Shown piece after piece: positions 53,648 to 63,100 of a stretch of DNA of 64,000 nucleotides. The stretch is from an uncultured Neglectibacter sp. (GTDB taxonomy: Bacteria; Bacillota; Clostridia; Oscillospirales; Acutalibacteraceae): assembly GCA_946554335.1 (NCBI GenBank), contig CAMNSA010000014.1, positions 1 to 64,000 of the forward strand, given 5' to 3'. The notes under the pieces are model-generated. The model had not been told where the DNA came from. It searched no databases and saw only the letters and a list, made by a program, of their open reading frames with translations. Both the position numbers and the translations under genes were made by a program. The first letter of the stretch is position 1. Every line of letters starts with the position of its first letter.

Positions 53648-53693
53648 ACCCCGCCCGGCTTGCAGGAGCTTTCCTGCAAGCCGGGCGGGGTTT
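53648..53693. terminator. Very strong terminator shared by convergent genes
   Basis: 21-bp perfect stem (begins AACCCCGCCCGGC) with a four-base loop, followed by TGTTTT. It lies between GH78 (+) and the 53-residue protein (-). Confidence 0.92.
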
Positions 53694-53707
53694 GTTTTGA
53701 AAGGGCC

Positions 53708-53869
53708 TTACAGCCGGCCCTTCATGGTGTTCTGGCAATAGGTCTCCAGCTGCTCCCTGGTAGTCATCTTCACGCCGCTTTGCATCAGCTCTTCCTGAAG
53801 CACCGGCGGGAGAGAGTCGAAATAAGCTCTGGCGTCCTCATTCATTTCCTCAAGGTCTTTTTTCTGCAT
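53708..53869 (-). CDS. Small acidic protein of unknown function (53 aa)
   Basis: ATG 53869 lies after AAGGAAGGGG at proper spacing and opens a 53-residue frame ending in TAA. The peptide (starts MQKKDLEEMNED, then YFDSLPPVLQEEL, ends TMKGRL) is amphipathic helical with no membrane segment. Composition and codon use look like a real gene. It lies 78 bp after the flavodiiron gene on the same strand, so it may be cotranscribed. I do not recognise the family. Confidence 0.65.
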   Translation of the reverse strand: MQKKDLEEMNEDARAYFDSLPPVLQEELMQSGVKMTTREQLETYCQNTMKGRL

Positions 53870-53947
53870 GGCTGCCCCTTCCTTTCTAAAATATGAACTA
53901 AAAGGTAGGGTTCGCCGAAACTGCCGCTTTATTCTCGGGGAGAGTCT

Positions 53948-55141
53948 TTATTTTCCCAGAACTTTTTCCGCGAAATTCTCACCGAAGCTTTCGCACTCCG
54001 CAAGCTCCTCCTCGCTGGGCTTGAAGCGCAGGCGAAGCCCGTCGGAAACCTTCATCTTCAGCGCCGTCAGCCGGGCGGTCAGATTTCCTACCGCCTCGCC
54101 GCTCCAGCCATAGGAGCCGAAGGCTGCCGCCTGCTTGCCTCCGTGGATGGTGGGAAGCATAGTGGTGGAAAGATCGTAAACAGGCTTCAAGGCATCCCCC
54201 AAAATGGTGGGGGAACCCAAAAGGATCCCGTCCGCTGTGAGAAGCTTTCCGGGAAGGTCCGCGCAGTCGTCCGCAACCAGGTCGTAAAGCTCAGCCTCCA
54301 CGCCCTTTGCCCGGATCCCCTCCGCGATTCTCTTCGCCATCATGGCCGTATAGCCATAGGCGCTGACATAGGCGATGACCACCTGCTTCTTCTCCCCCTT
54401 TACAGGGAGGCTGCTCCACCGGCGGTATCTTTCAAACAGCTCCGGAAGCTTTTCATCCAGCACAGGGCCGTGGCCGGGGCAAATCAAATCGACATCCATC
54501 TTCTCCACCCGGTCCAGCGCCTTATTCATAAAGGGCTTGAAGGGGCCTAAAATATTGTCAAAATAATACTTGGCGGCCCTCAGATACCCCTCCTCTTCTC
54601 CCGGCTCCATCCCGCTTTTCACGATCTTATCGCTTGCGTAGTGAGCGCCGAAGGAGTCGCAGGTAAATAGGGTCTTGTCCTGCGGGATATAGGTGTACAT
54701 GGTGTCCGGCCAATGGAGGTTGGGCACGATCATAAACCGCAGGGTCTTGTCCCCCAGGTCGATCTCGTCTCCCTCTTTCACCGCCCGGGACTCAAAGGGC
54801 ATATTCACGATCTCCTTTAAGAAGTTGATCGCCCCCGTGGTCCCCGCCACCTGAAGCTTTGGATTGCGCTTTAAAAGCTCACGGGCGCTGCCCGCGTGGT
54901 CCGGCTCGGTGTGATTTACCACCAGATAGTCGATCTTCTCCAGGGGGACAAGGGCCTCCACCTTCTTCAGGTACTCCTCGCAGAAGGTCTCCTTGGCCGT
55001 CTCGATAAGCGCCGTCTTTTCGCTTCCCTGCACGAGATAAGAATTATAGGTGGTGCCGAATTCCGTCTCCATGATAATATCGAATATTTTCAAGTCCCGG
55101 TCCAGAATCCCGCACCAGTGAATTCCGTTTTTCAGTTCCAC
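53948..55141 (-). CDS. Flavodiiron protein (FprA-type A flavoprotein)
   Basis: 397 residues: metallo-beta-lactamase-like diiron domain (1-250) with ligands His77, Glu79, Asp81 and His82 in NHTEPDHAG, His in NLHWPDT, Asp in FTCDSFGAH and His in CPGHGPV; then a flavodoxin domain (about 253-397, VIAYVSAYGYTAMMAKRI). Reduces O2 to water or NO to N2O in anaerobes. Divergent from a Crp/Fnr regulator, which probably controls it. Confidence 0.93.
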   Translation of the reverse strand: MELKNGIHWCGILDRDLKIFDIIMETEFGTTYNSYLVQGSEKTALIETAKETFCEEYLKKVEALVPLEKIDYLVVNHTEPDHAGSARELLKRNPKLQVAGTTGAINFLKEIVNMPFESRAVKEGDEIDLGDKTLRFMIVPNLHWPDTMYTYIPQDKTLFTCDSFGAHYASDKIVKSGMEPGEEEGYLRAAKYYFDNILGPFKPFMNKALDRVEKMDVDLICPGHGPVLDEKLPELFERYRRWSSLPVKGEKKQVVIAYVSAYGYTAMMAKRIAEGIRAKGVEAELYDLVADDCADLPGKLLTADGILLGSPTILGDALKPVYDLSTTMLPTIHGGKQAAAFGSYGWSGEAVGNLTARLTALKMKVSDGLRLRFKPSEEELAECESFGENFAEKVLGK

Positions 55142-55170
55142 TCAAACCATATCCTTTCCGTGAAATCTTC

Positions 55171-55247
55171 TGTTTTAGTATTTACAAAACAACGGGAATA
55201 TCATATCATAAGGGCAGAAAATCTATCTGTTGTATTTGCAACAACAG
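55171..55247. promoter_or_regulatory. Two matching 21-bp dyads between fprA-type gene and Crp/Fnr gene
   Basis: Site 1, TGTTTT-N9-AAAACA (55171-55191), and site 2, CTGTTGT-N7-ACAACAG (55227-55247), share size and the TGTT..AACA ends, with centres 56 bp apart. Site 1 covers the -35 of the regulator gene's promoter, and site 2 lies after its -10. They are likely sites for the regulator itself. Confidence 0.6.
55181..55209 (+). promoter_or_regulatory. Promoter of the Crp/Fnr regulator gene
   Basis: TTTACA, 17-bp spacer, TATCAT; five of six matches in each hexamer. Confidence 0.65.
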
Positions 55248-55284
55248 GAAATTTTTTCCATAGATCAAGGAAGGAGGGGATTTG

Positions 55285-55944
55285 ATGCGCGACCTTTCCG
55301 AGCTCCTGCTGTTTTCCGGGATCCCCGACCCGGAGTGTCTCAGGATGGCTCAGTGCTTTGAAGCTCCGGTGAAAAGCTTTTCTCCGGGAGAGATCGCCTA
55401 TTCCTACGGAACGGAAAAACGCTGTATCGGAGTATTGGAGCAGGGACAGGCGCAGCTGGTGAAGATCGACGCCTTCGGCGCGCGCAGCCTTTTGGAGCGC
55501 CTCTCTGAGGGAGACGCTTTCGGCGAGCCCATCGCCTTTTCCTCTCAGCCCTATGACAGCGTCTCGGTGGAGTGTGAATCCTCCTGCAGGATCCTCTTCC
55601 TCCCCTGGGAAAAGCTGACAAAGCCCTGTAAAAACGCCTGTGAGTGTCACCAGGCCCTCATCGGCAACCTGTTTTCCCTGCTCTCCCAGAAGGCCCGCTC
55701 GTTAAGCGAGCGGGTAGAGGTGCTCTCCTGCCGGTGCATCCGGGAAAAGCTTTTATGCTATTTTCGGATCCTCTCCTCCCAAAGCGGGGAGGGCCTTTTC
55801 ACCCTGCCCTTTACTTTAAGCGCCCTGGCGGATTTTCTCTGCTGCGACCGCAGCGCCATGATGCGGGAGCTGAAAAAGCTGAAGGAAAGCGGCGTCCTGC
55901 TCCCCGCCGGGAAAAACGCCTATTTTCTGCGCTCCCCCGCCTGA
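55285..55944 (+). CDS. Crp/Fnr family transcriptional regulator
   Basis: 219 residues: N-terminal cyclic-nucleotide-binding-like beta roll (about 10-120; GEIAYSYGTEKRCIGVL, LSEGDAFGEPIAF) and a C-terminal winged helix with ALADFLCCDRSAMMRELKKLKESG. It lacks the FNR N-terminal iron-sulfur cysteine cluster; scattered cysteines occur near 100-120. Members next to oxygen or NO detoxifying genes commonly sense redox or NO stress. ATG 55285 follows AGGAGGGG. Confidence 0.87.
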   Translation: MRDLSELLLFSGIPDPECLRMAQCFEAPVKSFSPGEIAYSYGTEKRCIGVLEQGQAQLVKIDAFGARSLLERLSEGDAFGEPIAFSSQPYDSVSVECESSCRILFLPWEKLTKPCKNACECHQALIGNLFSLLSQKARSLSERVEVLSCRCIREKLLCYFRILSSQSGEGLFTLPFTLSALADFLCCDRSAMMRELKKLKESGVLLPAGKNAYFLRSPA

Positions 55945-56063
55945 CGAAAAATCTTATCATTCTCTTACAGTTTCGGAAGGGGTCTTGTACCTCTTTCCCA
56001 ATGGTTGTAAACTTTTTTTGATCCATTTCGATTTGAGACTAACTTATTGAAAGAGGGAATTTT

Positions 56064-56771
56064 ATGCTTTCCATCAGCGGCGTTACCAAAAAATACGGAA
56101 AAGTGATCGCCAACGACAACATCAGCTTCGCGGTGGGCGACGGACAGATCGGGATCCTGCTAGGGCCCAACGGCGCGGGGAAATCCACCATTATCAAATG
56201 TATCACCGGGCTGCTGCGCTTTACGGGGCGCATTGAGATAAACGGTCTGGAAAACACCTCCTTAGAAGCCAAAAAGCAGCTGGGCTATGTTCCGGAAATG
56301 CCCGCCGTTTATGATCTGCTCACCGTTTCGGAGCATCTGGAATTTATCCGCCGGGCCTACCGGGTGGAGGACGAGTCCTATTCCAGGGAGCTTTTAGAGC
56401 GGCTGGAGCTTTCCGATAAGAAGGACAAGCTGGGCAAGGAGCTTTCCAAGGGAATGCAGCAGAAGCTTTCCATCTGCTGCGCTTTGTGCCACCGCCCCCG
56501 GGTGGTGGTGTTTGACGAGCCCTTGGTAGGCCTTGATCCCCATGCCATCAAGGAATTAAAAGCCATTTTTCAGGAGTTGAAGGAAGACGGCGCTTCCGTG
56601 CTCATCAGCACCCATATGATCGACAGCGTAGAGGATTATTGGGATGTGGCAAATATCATGGTAAAAGGCCGCTTCGCCGCCACAAAGCTCAACGACGGCA
56701 AGGAGGGAGAAAGCCTCAGCGATCTGTTCTTCGAGATCACCGAGGGCAAAGAGGAGGAAGCGGCCCAATGA
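56064..56771 (+). CDS. ABC transporter ATP-binding protein
   Basis: 235 residues with Walker A LLGPNGAGKSTIIKC (about 33-47), Q-loop YVPEMPAVYD, signature LSKGMQQKLS (about 129-138), Walker B VVVFDEPLVGLDP (about 150-162) and the H-loop ISTHMID. Exporter type with a single nucleotide-binding domain. AAAGAGGG precedes the ATG. ATGA overlap with the permease gene shows one transporter. Confidence 0.9.
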   Translation: MLSISGVTKKYGKVIANDNISFAVGDGQIGILLGPNGAGKSTIIKCITGLLRFTGRIEINGLENTSLEAKKQLGYVPEMPAVYDLLTVSEHLEFIRRAYRVEDESYSRELLERLELSDKKDKLGKELSKGMQQKLSICCALCHRPRVVVFDEPLVGLDPHAIKELKAIFQELKEDGASVLISTHMIDSVEDYWDVANIMVKGRFAATKLNDGKEGESLSDLFFEITEGKEEEAAQ

Positions 56772-58375
56772 AAAGCGCGTTAGGATATTTGACTGTCGTC
56801 AAGCTGAAAAATCAGCTCAAGGGTATTCTCAAAAGCCCATCCAAGCTGATTTACGGCCTGTTTCTTGTCGCCATGCTTGCCCTGGCGGCCTTCTCCGGCT
56901 CGAATGAAGCCGAGATCCAGGCCCGGCCCCTTTCCGAGCTTGTGGCTATTCTGGTGCTGTTTTACAGTCTGATGTTTTTTCTGGTGTTCTTAAACGGAAG
57001 CGCAAGCAATACTCCCATGTTTACCCTCTCCGATGTGACGGTGCTGTTCCCTGCCCCCATCAATCCGAAGAGGATCCTGTTTTACGGGCTGTTTCGTCAG
57101 CTGGGGCTTTCCCTGCTGTTGGGCTTCTTTCTTCTGTTCCAGTATTCCTGGCTCCATTCCCTCTACGAGATCACTTACCCCCAACTGCTGCTCATCATTT
57201 TAGGCTATGCCCTCACCCTGTTCTTTGCCCAGCTGTGCGCCATGGCAGTGTATGTGCGCTTCAGCGGCAGAGACAACGCCTCCCGGGTAATCAAGGGAAC
57301 GGTGGCGGCTCTCACTGTGATCTATCTCATCGCCCTGCTGCTTCGCTGCCGGGAGAGTATCCTTCCCCTCCTGTCCGGCGAAAAGAACTACGAAGGGGCC
57401 CTAAACGCCTGCGTCTCCTTTCTCAGCACCCTGCCCGGGCTGCTGTTTCCCGTATCCGGCTGGGCGGCGGGACTTGTCGGGGGCATTTTCAACCAAAATG
57501 TCTTTGAGCTCCTTTTGTGCTCTCTCCTGCTTTTGGGGCTGCTTCTGGGCCTGCTTTTCAGTATTCTTCTGGCCAAGAACAACTACTATGAGGATGTGCT
57601 GCAAACCGCTGAGGTGGCCCAGTCCAATGTGACGGCCCAGAAGGAGGGCAAAATGGCCGAGGTGGTCCCCAAGCATGTGAAGGTGGGAAAGGTGGGACTT
57701 CGCCGGGGCGCCGGGGCCTCCGCTATCTACTATAAGCACAAGGTGGAAAACCGTCGCAGCGGGATCTTCATTTTTTCCAATGTCTCCCTGATCTTCGCGG
57801 CGATCCTCATTTTCTCGTCTCTGTTTTTCCGCTTTATGGACGACGGCGCGGGGCTGGTGGCCGTGTTCTCCATGGGAACCTATTTCCAGCTTTTCTCCGT
57901 GGCCCTGGGGCGCTTTAATCGAGAGCTTACAAAGCCCTATCTCTACCTCATTCCGGAGCCGCCTCTGAAAAAGCTACTATACGCCTTAAAGGAGAACCTT
58001 ATCGCAGAGGTCTTTGAGGCAGTGCTGATCTTCGTTCCGGCGGCGCTGATCTTACACGCCTCTCCTTGGAACGCAGCGCTGTGTATTCTCGGGCGCTTCT
58101 CCTTCTCCCTGCTGTTCACCGCAGGCAATGTGGTGGTGGAGCGGGTATTCGGCTCTATGCCCTCCAAGGTGCTGATCTTTTTCTTCTACTTTCTCGTTCT
58201 CATTCTCTTGGCTGCGCCCGGCATTACTGCCGGCATCTTCCTGATGGCGATCCTGCCGGAATGGGATCTTCTGCCCCTGATCGCCGGGATATTCTGCGGG
58301 AATCTGCTCTGCTCCCTGCTTGCCCTGTTCCTCTGCCGGAATTTGCTGCAATACGCGGAGCTCAACAACCGTTAA
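56768..58375 (+). CDS. ABC exporter permease, 535 residues
   Basis: About 12-14 hydrophobic helices in two sets separated by a charged loop (about 275-315). The pattern fits the putative ABC-exporter membrane family common in clostridia. Its ATG overlaps the ATPase stop. Substrate unknown: lipids, peptides or drugs are possible. The longer frame from 56639 lies inside the ATPase gene and is rejected. Confidence 0.82.
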   Translation: MKSALGYLTVVKLKNQLKGILKSPSKLIYGLFLVAMLALAAFSGSNEAEIQARPLSELVAILVLFYSLMFFLVFLNGSASNTPMFTLSDVTVLFPAPINPKRILFYGLFRQLGLSLLLGFFLLFQYSWLHSLYEITYPQLLLIILGYALTLFFAQLCAMAVYVRFSGRDNASRVIKGTVAALTVIYLIALLLRCRESILPLLSGEKNYEGALNACVSFLSTLPGLLFPVSGWAAGLVGGIFNQNVFELLLCSLLLLGLLLGLLFSILLAKNNYYEDVLQTAEVAQSNVTAQKEGKMAEVVPKHVKVGKVGLRRGAGASAIYYKHKVENRRSGIFIFSNVSLIFAAILIFSSLFFRFMDDGAGLVAVFSMGTYFQLFSVALGRFNRELTKPYLYLIPEPPLKKLLYALKENLIAEVFEAVLIFVPAALILHASPWNAALCILGRFSFSLLFTAGNVVVERVFGSMPSKVLIFFFYFLVLILLAAPGITAGIFLMAILPEWDLLPLIAGIFCGNLLCSLLALFLCRNLLQYAELNNR

Positions 58376-58383
58376 AAAGAAAG

Positions 58384-58406
58384 CGCCGCGGCAAAAAGCC
58401 GCGGCG
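58384..58406. terminator. Bidirectional terminator between ABC permease and small protein gene
   Basis: Nine-bp stem CGCCGCGGC/GCCGCGGCG with AAAAA loop; on the minus strand TTTCTTTTT follows. Confidence 0.75.
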
Positions 58407-58436
58407 ACCTTCCGGGTCAAAGAGAGAGGACGCGCT

Positions 58437-58628
58437 TCAGCGGAGCATTTTCTCCACGTCGCCGATCAGGTTTCCCACTGTGTGGATAGCCTTTCCCGCG
58501 CTCTTCTTCATATTGGCCGCTTTTTTGTGGCTGCCGGAAAGCATCTTCGTGCTCACGGCGGCTACCGCCGCTCCGGCGAGGATCCCCATTCCGATCCCTT
58601 TCGCGGTATTCATGGTCTGCTTGTACAT
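58437..58628 (-). CDS. Small Gly/Ala-rich protein with one membrane-like helix
   Basis: 63 residues: MNTAKGIGMGILAGAAVAAV is a glycine-zipper-like helix, followed by a Lys-rich amphipathic part and GKAIHTVGNLIGDVEKML. This form is widespread in clostridia as a YtxH-like conserved small protein of unknown role. ATG 58628 follows GGGAGG by nine bases; an upstream ATG at 58691, after AAAGGAG, would add 21 hydrophobic residues and cannot be excluded. Confidence 0.65.
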   Translation of the reverse strand: MYKQTMNTAKGIGMGILAGAAVAAVSTKMLSGSHKKAANMKKSAGKAIHTVGNLIGDVEKMLR

Positions 58629-58768
58629 GGCGTCGAACCTCCCGATGATAATGATGACTTTCAAAAGCTTGAGCATGGTCAACAATTTCATGATTCCCGC
58701 TTTCTCCTTTGTTTATGCTGAAGACAGGCTTTTTCAAAATTTTGTTTTTTCAGAAAGGCAGTGATCCC

Positions 58769-59320
58769 TTGGCCTCCCTCAATATAGTTCTGGTAGAGCC
58801 GGAAATCCCGCAAAACACGGGGAATATCGCCCGCACCTGCGCGGTGACAGGCGCCGCCTTGCATCTCGTTGGGCCTATGGGGTTTCCCCTGGACGACAAA
58901 AAGCTGCGCCATGCGGGCCTGGATTACTGGCCCTTTCTCTCCCTTTCCTACTATGACAGTCTTTCCCAATTCTTCGAAAAGAATACCGGGAATTTTGACT
59001 TCGCGGGACGCTGCTTCTTCTTTACCACCAAAGCGCAAAAGCGCCACTGCGATGTGAAGTATCCGGAAGACTGCTATCTGTTTTTCGGACGGGAATCCGC
59101 CGGGCTTCCGGAAAAGCTTTTGTTTGAACATCCCGAATCCTGCGTGCGCATCCCCATGATGGATCAGATGAGAAGCCTCAACCTGTCCAATTCCGTGGCG
59201 GTGGGTGTGTATGAGGTGCTGCGCCAGTGGGATTTTCCGGAGCTTTTGTGCAGCGGAGAGCTTCGGGAGTTCGACTGGGCAAAGGCGAAAGCGGAGCATC
59301 CCCTTTCTCAGTTTTTATAG
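58769..59320 (+). CDS. trmL: tRNA (cytidine/uridine-34-2'-O)-methyltransferase TrmL
   Basis: 183 residues of the SPOUT family. Starts with NIVLVEPEIPQNTGNIARTC, then the SAM-knot motifs FFGRESAGLPEKLL and IPMMDQMRSLNLSNSVAVGVYE. It methylates the wobble ribose in tRNA-Leu. TTG 58769 follows AAAGG by ten bases; the in-frame ATG at 58709 lies on the other strand's promoter and adds an unrelated tail. Some 113 bp precede the next ABC gene. Confidence 0.9.
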   Translation: MASLNIVLVEPEIPQNTGNIARTCAVTGAALHLVGPMGFPLDDKKLRHAGLDYWPFLSLSYYDSLSQFFEKNTGNFDFAGRCFFFTTKAQKRHCDVKYPEDCYLFFGRESAGLPEKLLFEHPESCVRIPMMDQMRSLNLSNSVAVGVYEVLRQWDFPELLCSGELREFDWAKAKAEHPLSQFL

Positions 59321-59433
59321 GCCTTTTCAATTTGTTCATAAATTTCTCAAAGGCGCTTCAAAACTTTCCCTTATGATGCTGACAGAATGGGCTAACCTGG
59401 GGAAAAACCGGGATAAAAGAGGAGGAGAGTTGT

Positions 59434-60138
59434 TTGTCTCACTTTATTGAATTTGAAGATGTGTGCAAATTTTACACCATGGGCGAAAACCGTATTTCAG
59501 CGGCGGATCACATCAGCTTCTTTGTGGAAAAGGGTGAGTTCTGCGTGATTGTGGGCCCCTCCGGCGCGGGAAAGACCACTGTGCTCAACATGCTGGGCGG
59601 AATGGACGCCTGCGACGAGGGGAAGATCCTCCTGGACGGGGAGCTTATAAGCTCTTATACCCCCCGGCAGCTCACCACCTACCGCAGGTACGATGTGGGC
59701 TTTGTGTTCCAGTTCTACAATCTGGTGCAAAACCTGACGGCCCTGGAAAATGTGGAGCTGGCAAGCGAGATCTGCCGGGAGCCTCTGGACGCCCGCAAGA
59801 CCCTGGAAGAGGTGGGACTCTCAGATCGGCTGGGGAACTTCCCCGCCCAGCTTTCCGGCGGCGAGCAGCAGAGGGTCTCCATTGCCCGGGCGCTGGCGAA
59901 AAACCCCAAGATCCTCCTTTGCGACGAGCCTACCGGCGCGTTGGATTATCACACGGGCAAATCGGTGCTGGGGCTTTTGCAGGACACCTGCCGGAAGACG
60001 GGCCGCACCGTACTGGTGATCACCCACAACAGCGCCCTGACTGCCATGGCAGACCGGGTGATCCGCATTAAAAGCGGCAAGGCCATTTCCAACGAGAAAA
60101 ACGAGCATCCCGTTCCGGTGGAGGATATCGAGTGGTAA
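59434..60138 (+). CDS. ABC transporter ATP-binding protein (MacB/LolD type)
   Basis: 234 residues: Walker [15 protein letters not shown] (about 41-54), Q-loop FVFQFYNL, signature [14 protein letters not shown] (about 140-153), Walker [13 protein letters not shown] (about 162-173). This subgroup drives FtsX-like permeases for lipoprotein or peptide export or sensing. TTG 59434 follows GAGGAGGAG. 15 bp before the permease gene. Confidence 0.92.
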   Translation: MSHFIEFEDVCKFYTMGENRISAADHISFFVEKGEFCVIVGPSGAGKTTVLNMLGGMDACDEGKILLDGELISSYTPRQLTTYRRYDVGFVFQFYNLVQNLTALENVELASEICREPLDARKTLEEVGLSDRLGNFPAQLSGGEQQRVSIARALAKNPKILLCDEPTGALDYHTGKSVLGLLQDTCRKTGRTVLVITHNSALTAMADRVIRIKSGKAISNEKNEHPVPVEDIEW

Positions 60139-60153
60139 AGAAGGAGTAAAAGG

Positions 60154-63100
60154 ATGAAAAAGAGCTACCTGCGGTCTGTGTTCCGCACTATTCGGGGCAC
60201 CTTCTCCCGGTTTTTGGCCATCTTCGCCATTGTGGCTTTGGGAGTGGGGTTCCTTGCGGGGCTGCTTTCCTCCCCGGACGATATGCGCCTTTCGGCGGAC
60301 CGCTATTATGACGATACCGGCCTTTATGATCTCCGCGTCCTCTCCACGCTGGGCCTTACGGAAGAGGATCTGGACGCCGTACGCGGGATAGAGGGCGTAA
60401 AAGAGGTGCTGCCGGTGAAGGACACCGACCTTTTGCTGCTCTCCTCTCAGGGAGATTCCTATACCGCCAGGATCCACACGCTGCCCGGGGACGATTCCGT
60501 AAGCGTCAACACTCCCCAGCTCATTTCCGGCCGGATGCCGGAAAAAAGCGGAGAATGTGTGGTGGTGGCCACCCCCTCTCTGGTGGGAGACAAGGATTGG
60601 ATCGGGGAGAAACTCACCGTAGACCGGGAAGAGGCGGAGGAGGAGACGCGGGACTCGCTGCCCTCCTCTCTCACCGTGGTGGGCACGGTGAAAAGCTCTC
60701 TCTATCTCTCCATGGAGCGGGAGCACACCACCGTGGGCGCCGGGACCCTGGGCCTCATTGCCTACACCCTGCCCGAAACCTTTTCCTATGACTACTATAC
60801 CGGCTTTTATCTCACGGGCGAGGGCTGTGAGGAGCTCAGCGCCTTTTCCGATGCCTATGAGGACAGGACGGAGGCTTTGAAGGAGTCTCTGGACTCCTTG
60901 GGCGAGGAGCGCTCCCGCCTTCGCTATGAGGAGATCATCGGAGAGGCCGAGGAGGAGCTTTCCAAGGCCCAAAAGGAGCTGGACGACAAAAAAGCCGAGG
61001 CCGAAAAAGAGCTTTCCGACGGGGAAAAAGAGCTGGAGGACGGCAGAAAGGAGCTTTCCGACAGCGAACAGCGGCTGCGGGACGCCAAGGCGCAGATCGA
61101 CTCGGGAGAGCAGGAGCTTGCGAATCAGCGCGCCTCCTACAACGCTCAGATCGCCGCCTCTCAGCAGCAGCTGGACGAGGGCTATGCTCAGCTGAAAAGC
61201 TATGAGGACGCCCTTCAGGAGGGCCTTACGAAAATTGAGCAGGCCCAGGCCCAGATCGACGCGGGATATGAGGCTTTGGACAAGGGAGATCATCAGCTGC
61301 TGGCGGCAAAGGAAGAGCTGGACAAAACAGAAGCGCAGCTGCTCGCTTTGGAAAATGGAAAACAGGCGCTGTGGCAGGCGGCCGCTGCCCTGAATATTCC
61401 CGTCACGGACACCTCTGACGCCGGCGCTCTCGCCCTGATCGACACCCTCTCCTCCCTCTCTGAGGAGGCAGCCGCCCCCTTTGCCGCTTTAAAGGAAGGG
61501 CTTTTGGCTCTGGCAGCCCAGGGACAGGATACCGTTTCCGCCCGGGTGCAGCTGGAGGCCGGAAAAGCCGAATACGAGAAAAATCTACAGGCCGCAAAAC
61601 AGGCGAGAGAAGAGCTTGACGAACAGCAGAAAGCTCTAAACGAGCAAGCCGCCCCTGTCCTGGAGCAGCAGAAGGCCCTGAAGGAACAGCGGGAAAAGCT
61701 GGACCGGAGCAAGGCCCAGCTCCAACAGGCCATGGCCTCTGCACGGCTTGAATTCTACCAGGCCGAAGAGGAGCTGAACGACGCCAGGGCTCAATATAAC
61801 GATGGCCTTGCGAAGCTGAACGAAGGAAGAAAAGAGCTGGAGTCAGCGGAGAAGGAGCTGGAGGACGGCAGAGCGCAGTTTCATGAGGAAGTGGAGGACG
61901 CGGAAGAAGAGCTGAGGGACGCCAGGGCCAAAATACGGGACATCGAAGAGGGCCAGTGGCACCTCTTTACCCGCAGCTCCAACGCGGGCTTTTCCAGTTA
62001 CGCCTCCAACGCCGATAAAATCGCTGCCATCGCCTCGGTGTTTCCCGTGTTCTTCTTCCTGGTGGCCGCTTTGGTGGTGCTCACCACCATGACCCGCATG
62101 GTAGAGGAGCAGCGCTTACAGATCGGGACCTTAAAGGCTTTGGGGTACTCCTCCGGGGCCATCGCCTTCCAGTATCTGTTTTACGCCGCTTTGGGAAGCG
62201 TGTTGGGCAGCGTCATCGGGCTGCTCATCGGCTGCAGGCTTTTCCCCTATATCATCATCAACGCCTATAATATCATGTACGACATTCCCGCCGCTTTCAC
62301 GCCCTTCTGGCCCTCCTACTGCCTGCTCTCCTCTTTGTTGATGACCCTCTGCGCCCTGCTCTCCACGCTGCTCGCCTGCTGGTCTGAGCTGCGCTCTTCC
62401 CCTGCGGCGCTGATGCTTCCCAAGGCGCCCAAGGCGGGCAAGCGGATCTTCCTGGAATACATCACACCGCTGTGGGAGAGGCTGAAATTCACCCAGAAGG
62501 TAACCGCCAGAAACCTCATTCGCTACAAGAAGCGGTTTTTCATGACGGTCATCGGCATCTCCGGCTGCACGGCCCTGCTGGTGACGGGCTTCGGGATCAA
62601 GGATTCCATCTCCCCCATCGTGTCTCTGCAGTACGAAGAGCTTAACCGCTATCAGCTGATGGTGGTTTTGAAAAGTGAGGAGGCCCTTTCCGGGCGGGAG
62701 TTCAAGTCGATCATGGGCTCCAAAGAGGAGATCGAGGGTTCTCTTCCCGTCATGCAGAACGAGGGTCAGGTGATCCCCCGGCGGGGAGACCCGGAGGACA
62801 GCGTCTCCATTTTCGTCCCCTCCGACTCCGCCCTCCTGCCGGACTACTTCACCTTCCGCCACCGCGGTGACCGGTCTCTCATCCCCTTTGACGAAAATCA
62901 GGTAGTGGTCACGGAGAAGCTGGCCCAGCGCCAGCACCTGAAGGTGGGTGATACGATCCGCGTCAAAAACCAGGACGGCGAGGAGGGCAGCTTCACCATT
63001 ACCCAGATCTGTGAAAACTATGTTTCCCATTATCTCTACCTTTCCCCCGCGGCCTACGAGGAGGCGTTCCGCACCCCGCCGGAAATGAACACGGTGCTGT

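Noticed and set aside
59821-61293. 490-codon minus-strand open frame opposite the ABC ATPase/permease
   Set aside because: Low-complexity Leu/Gly/Gln composition caused by the heptad repeats of the permease read backwards.
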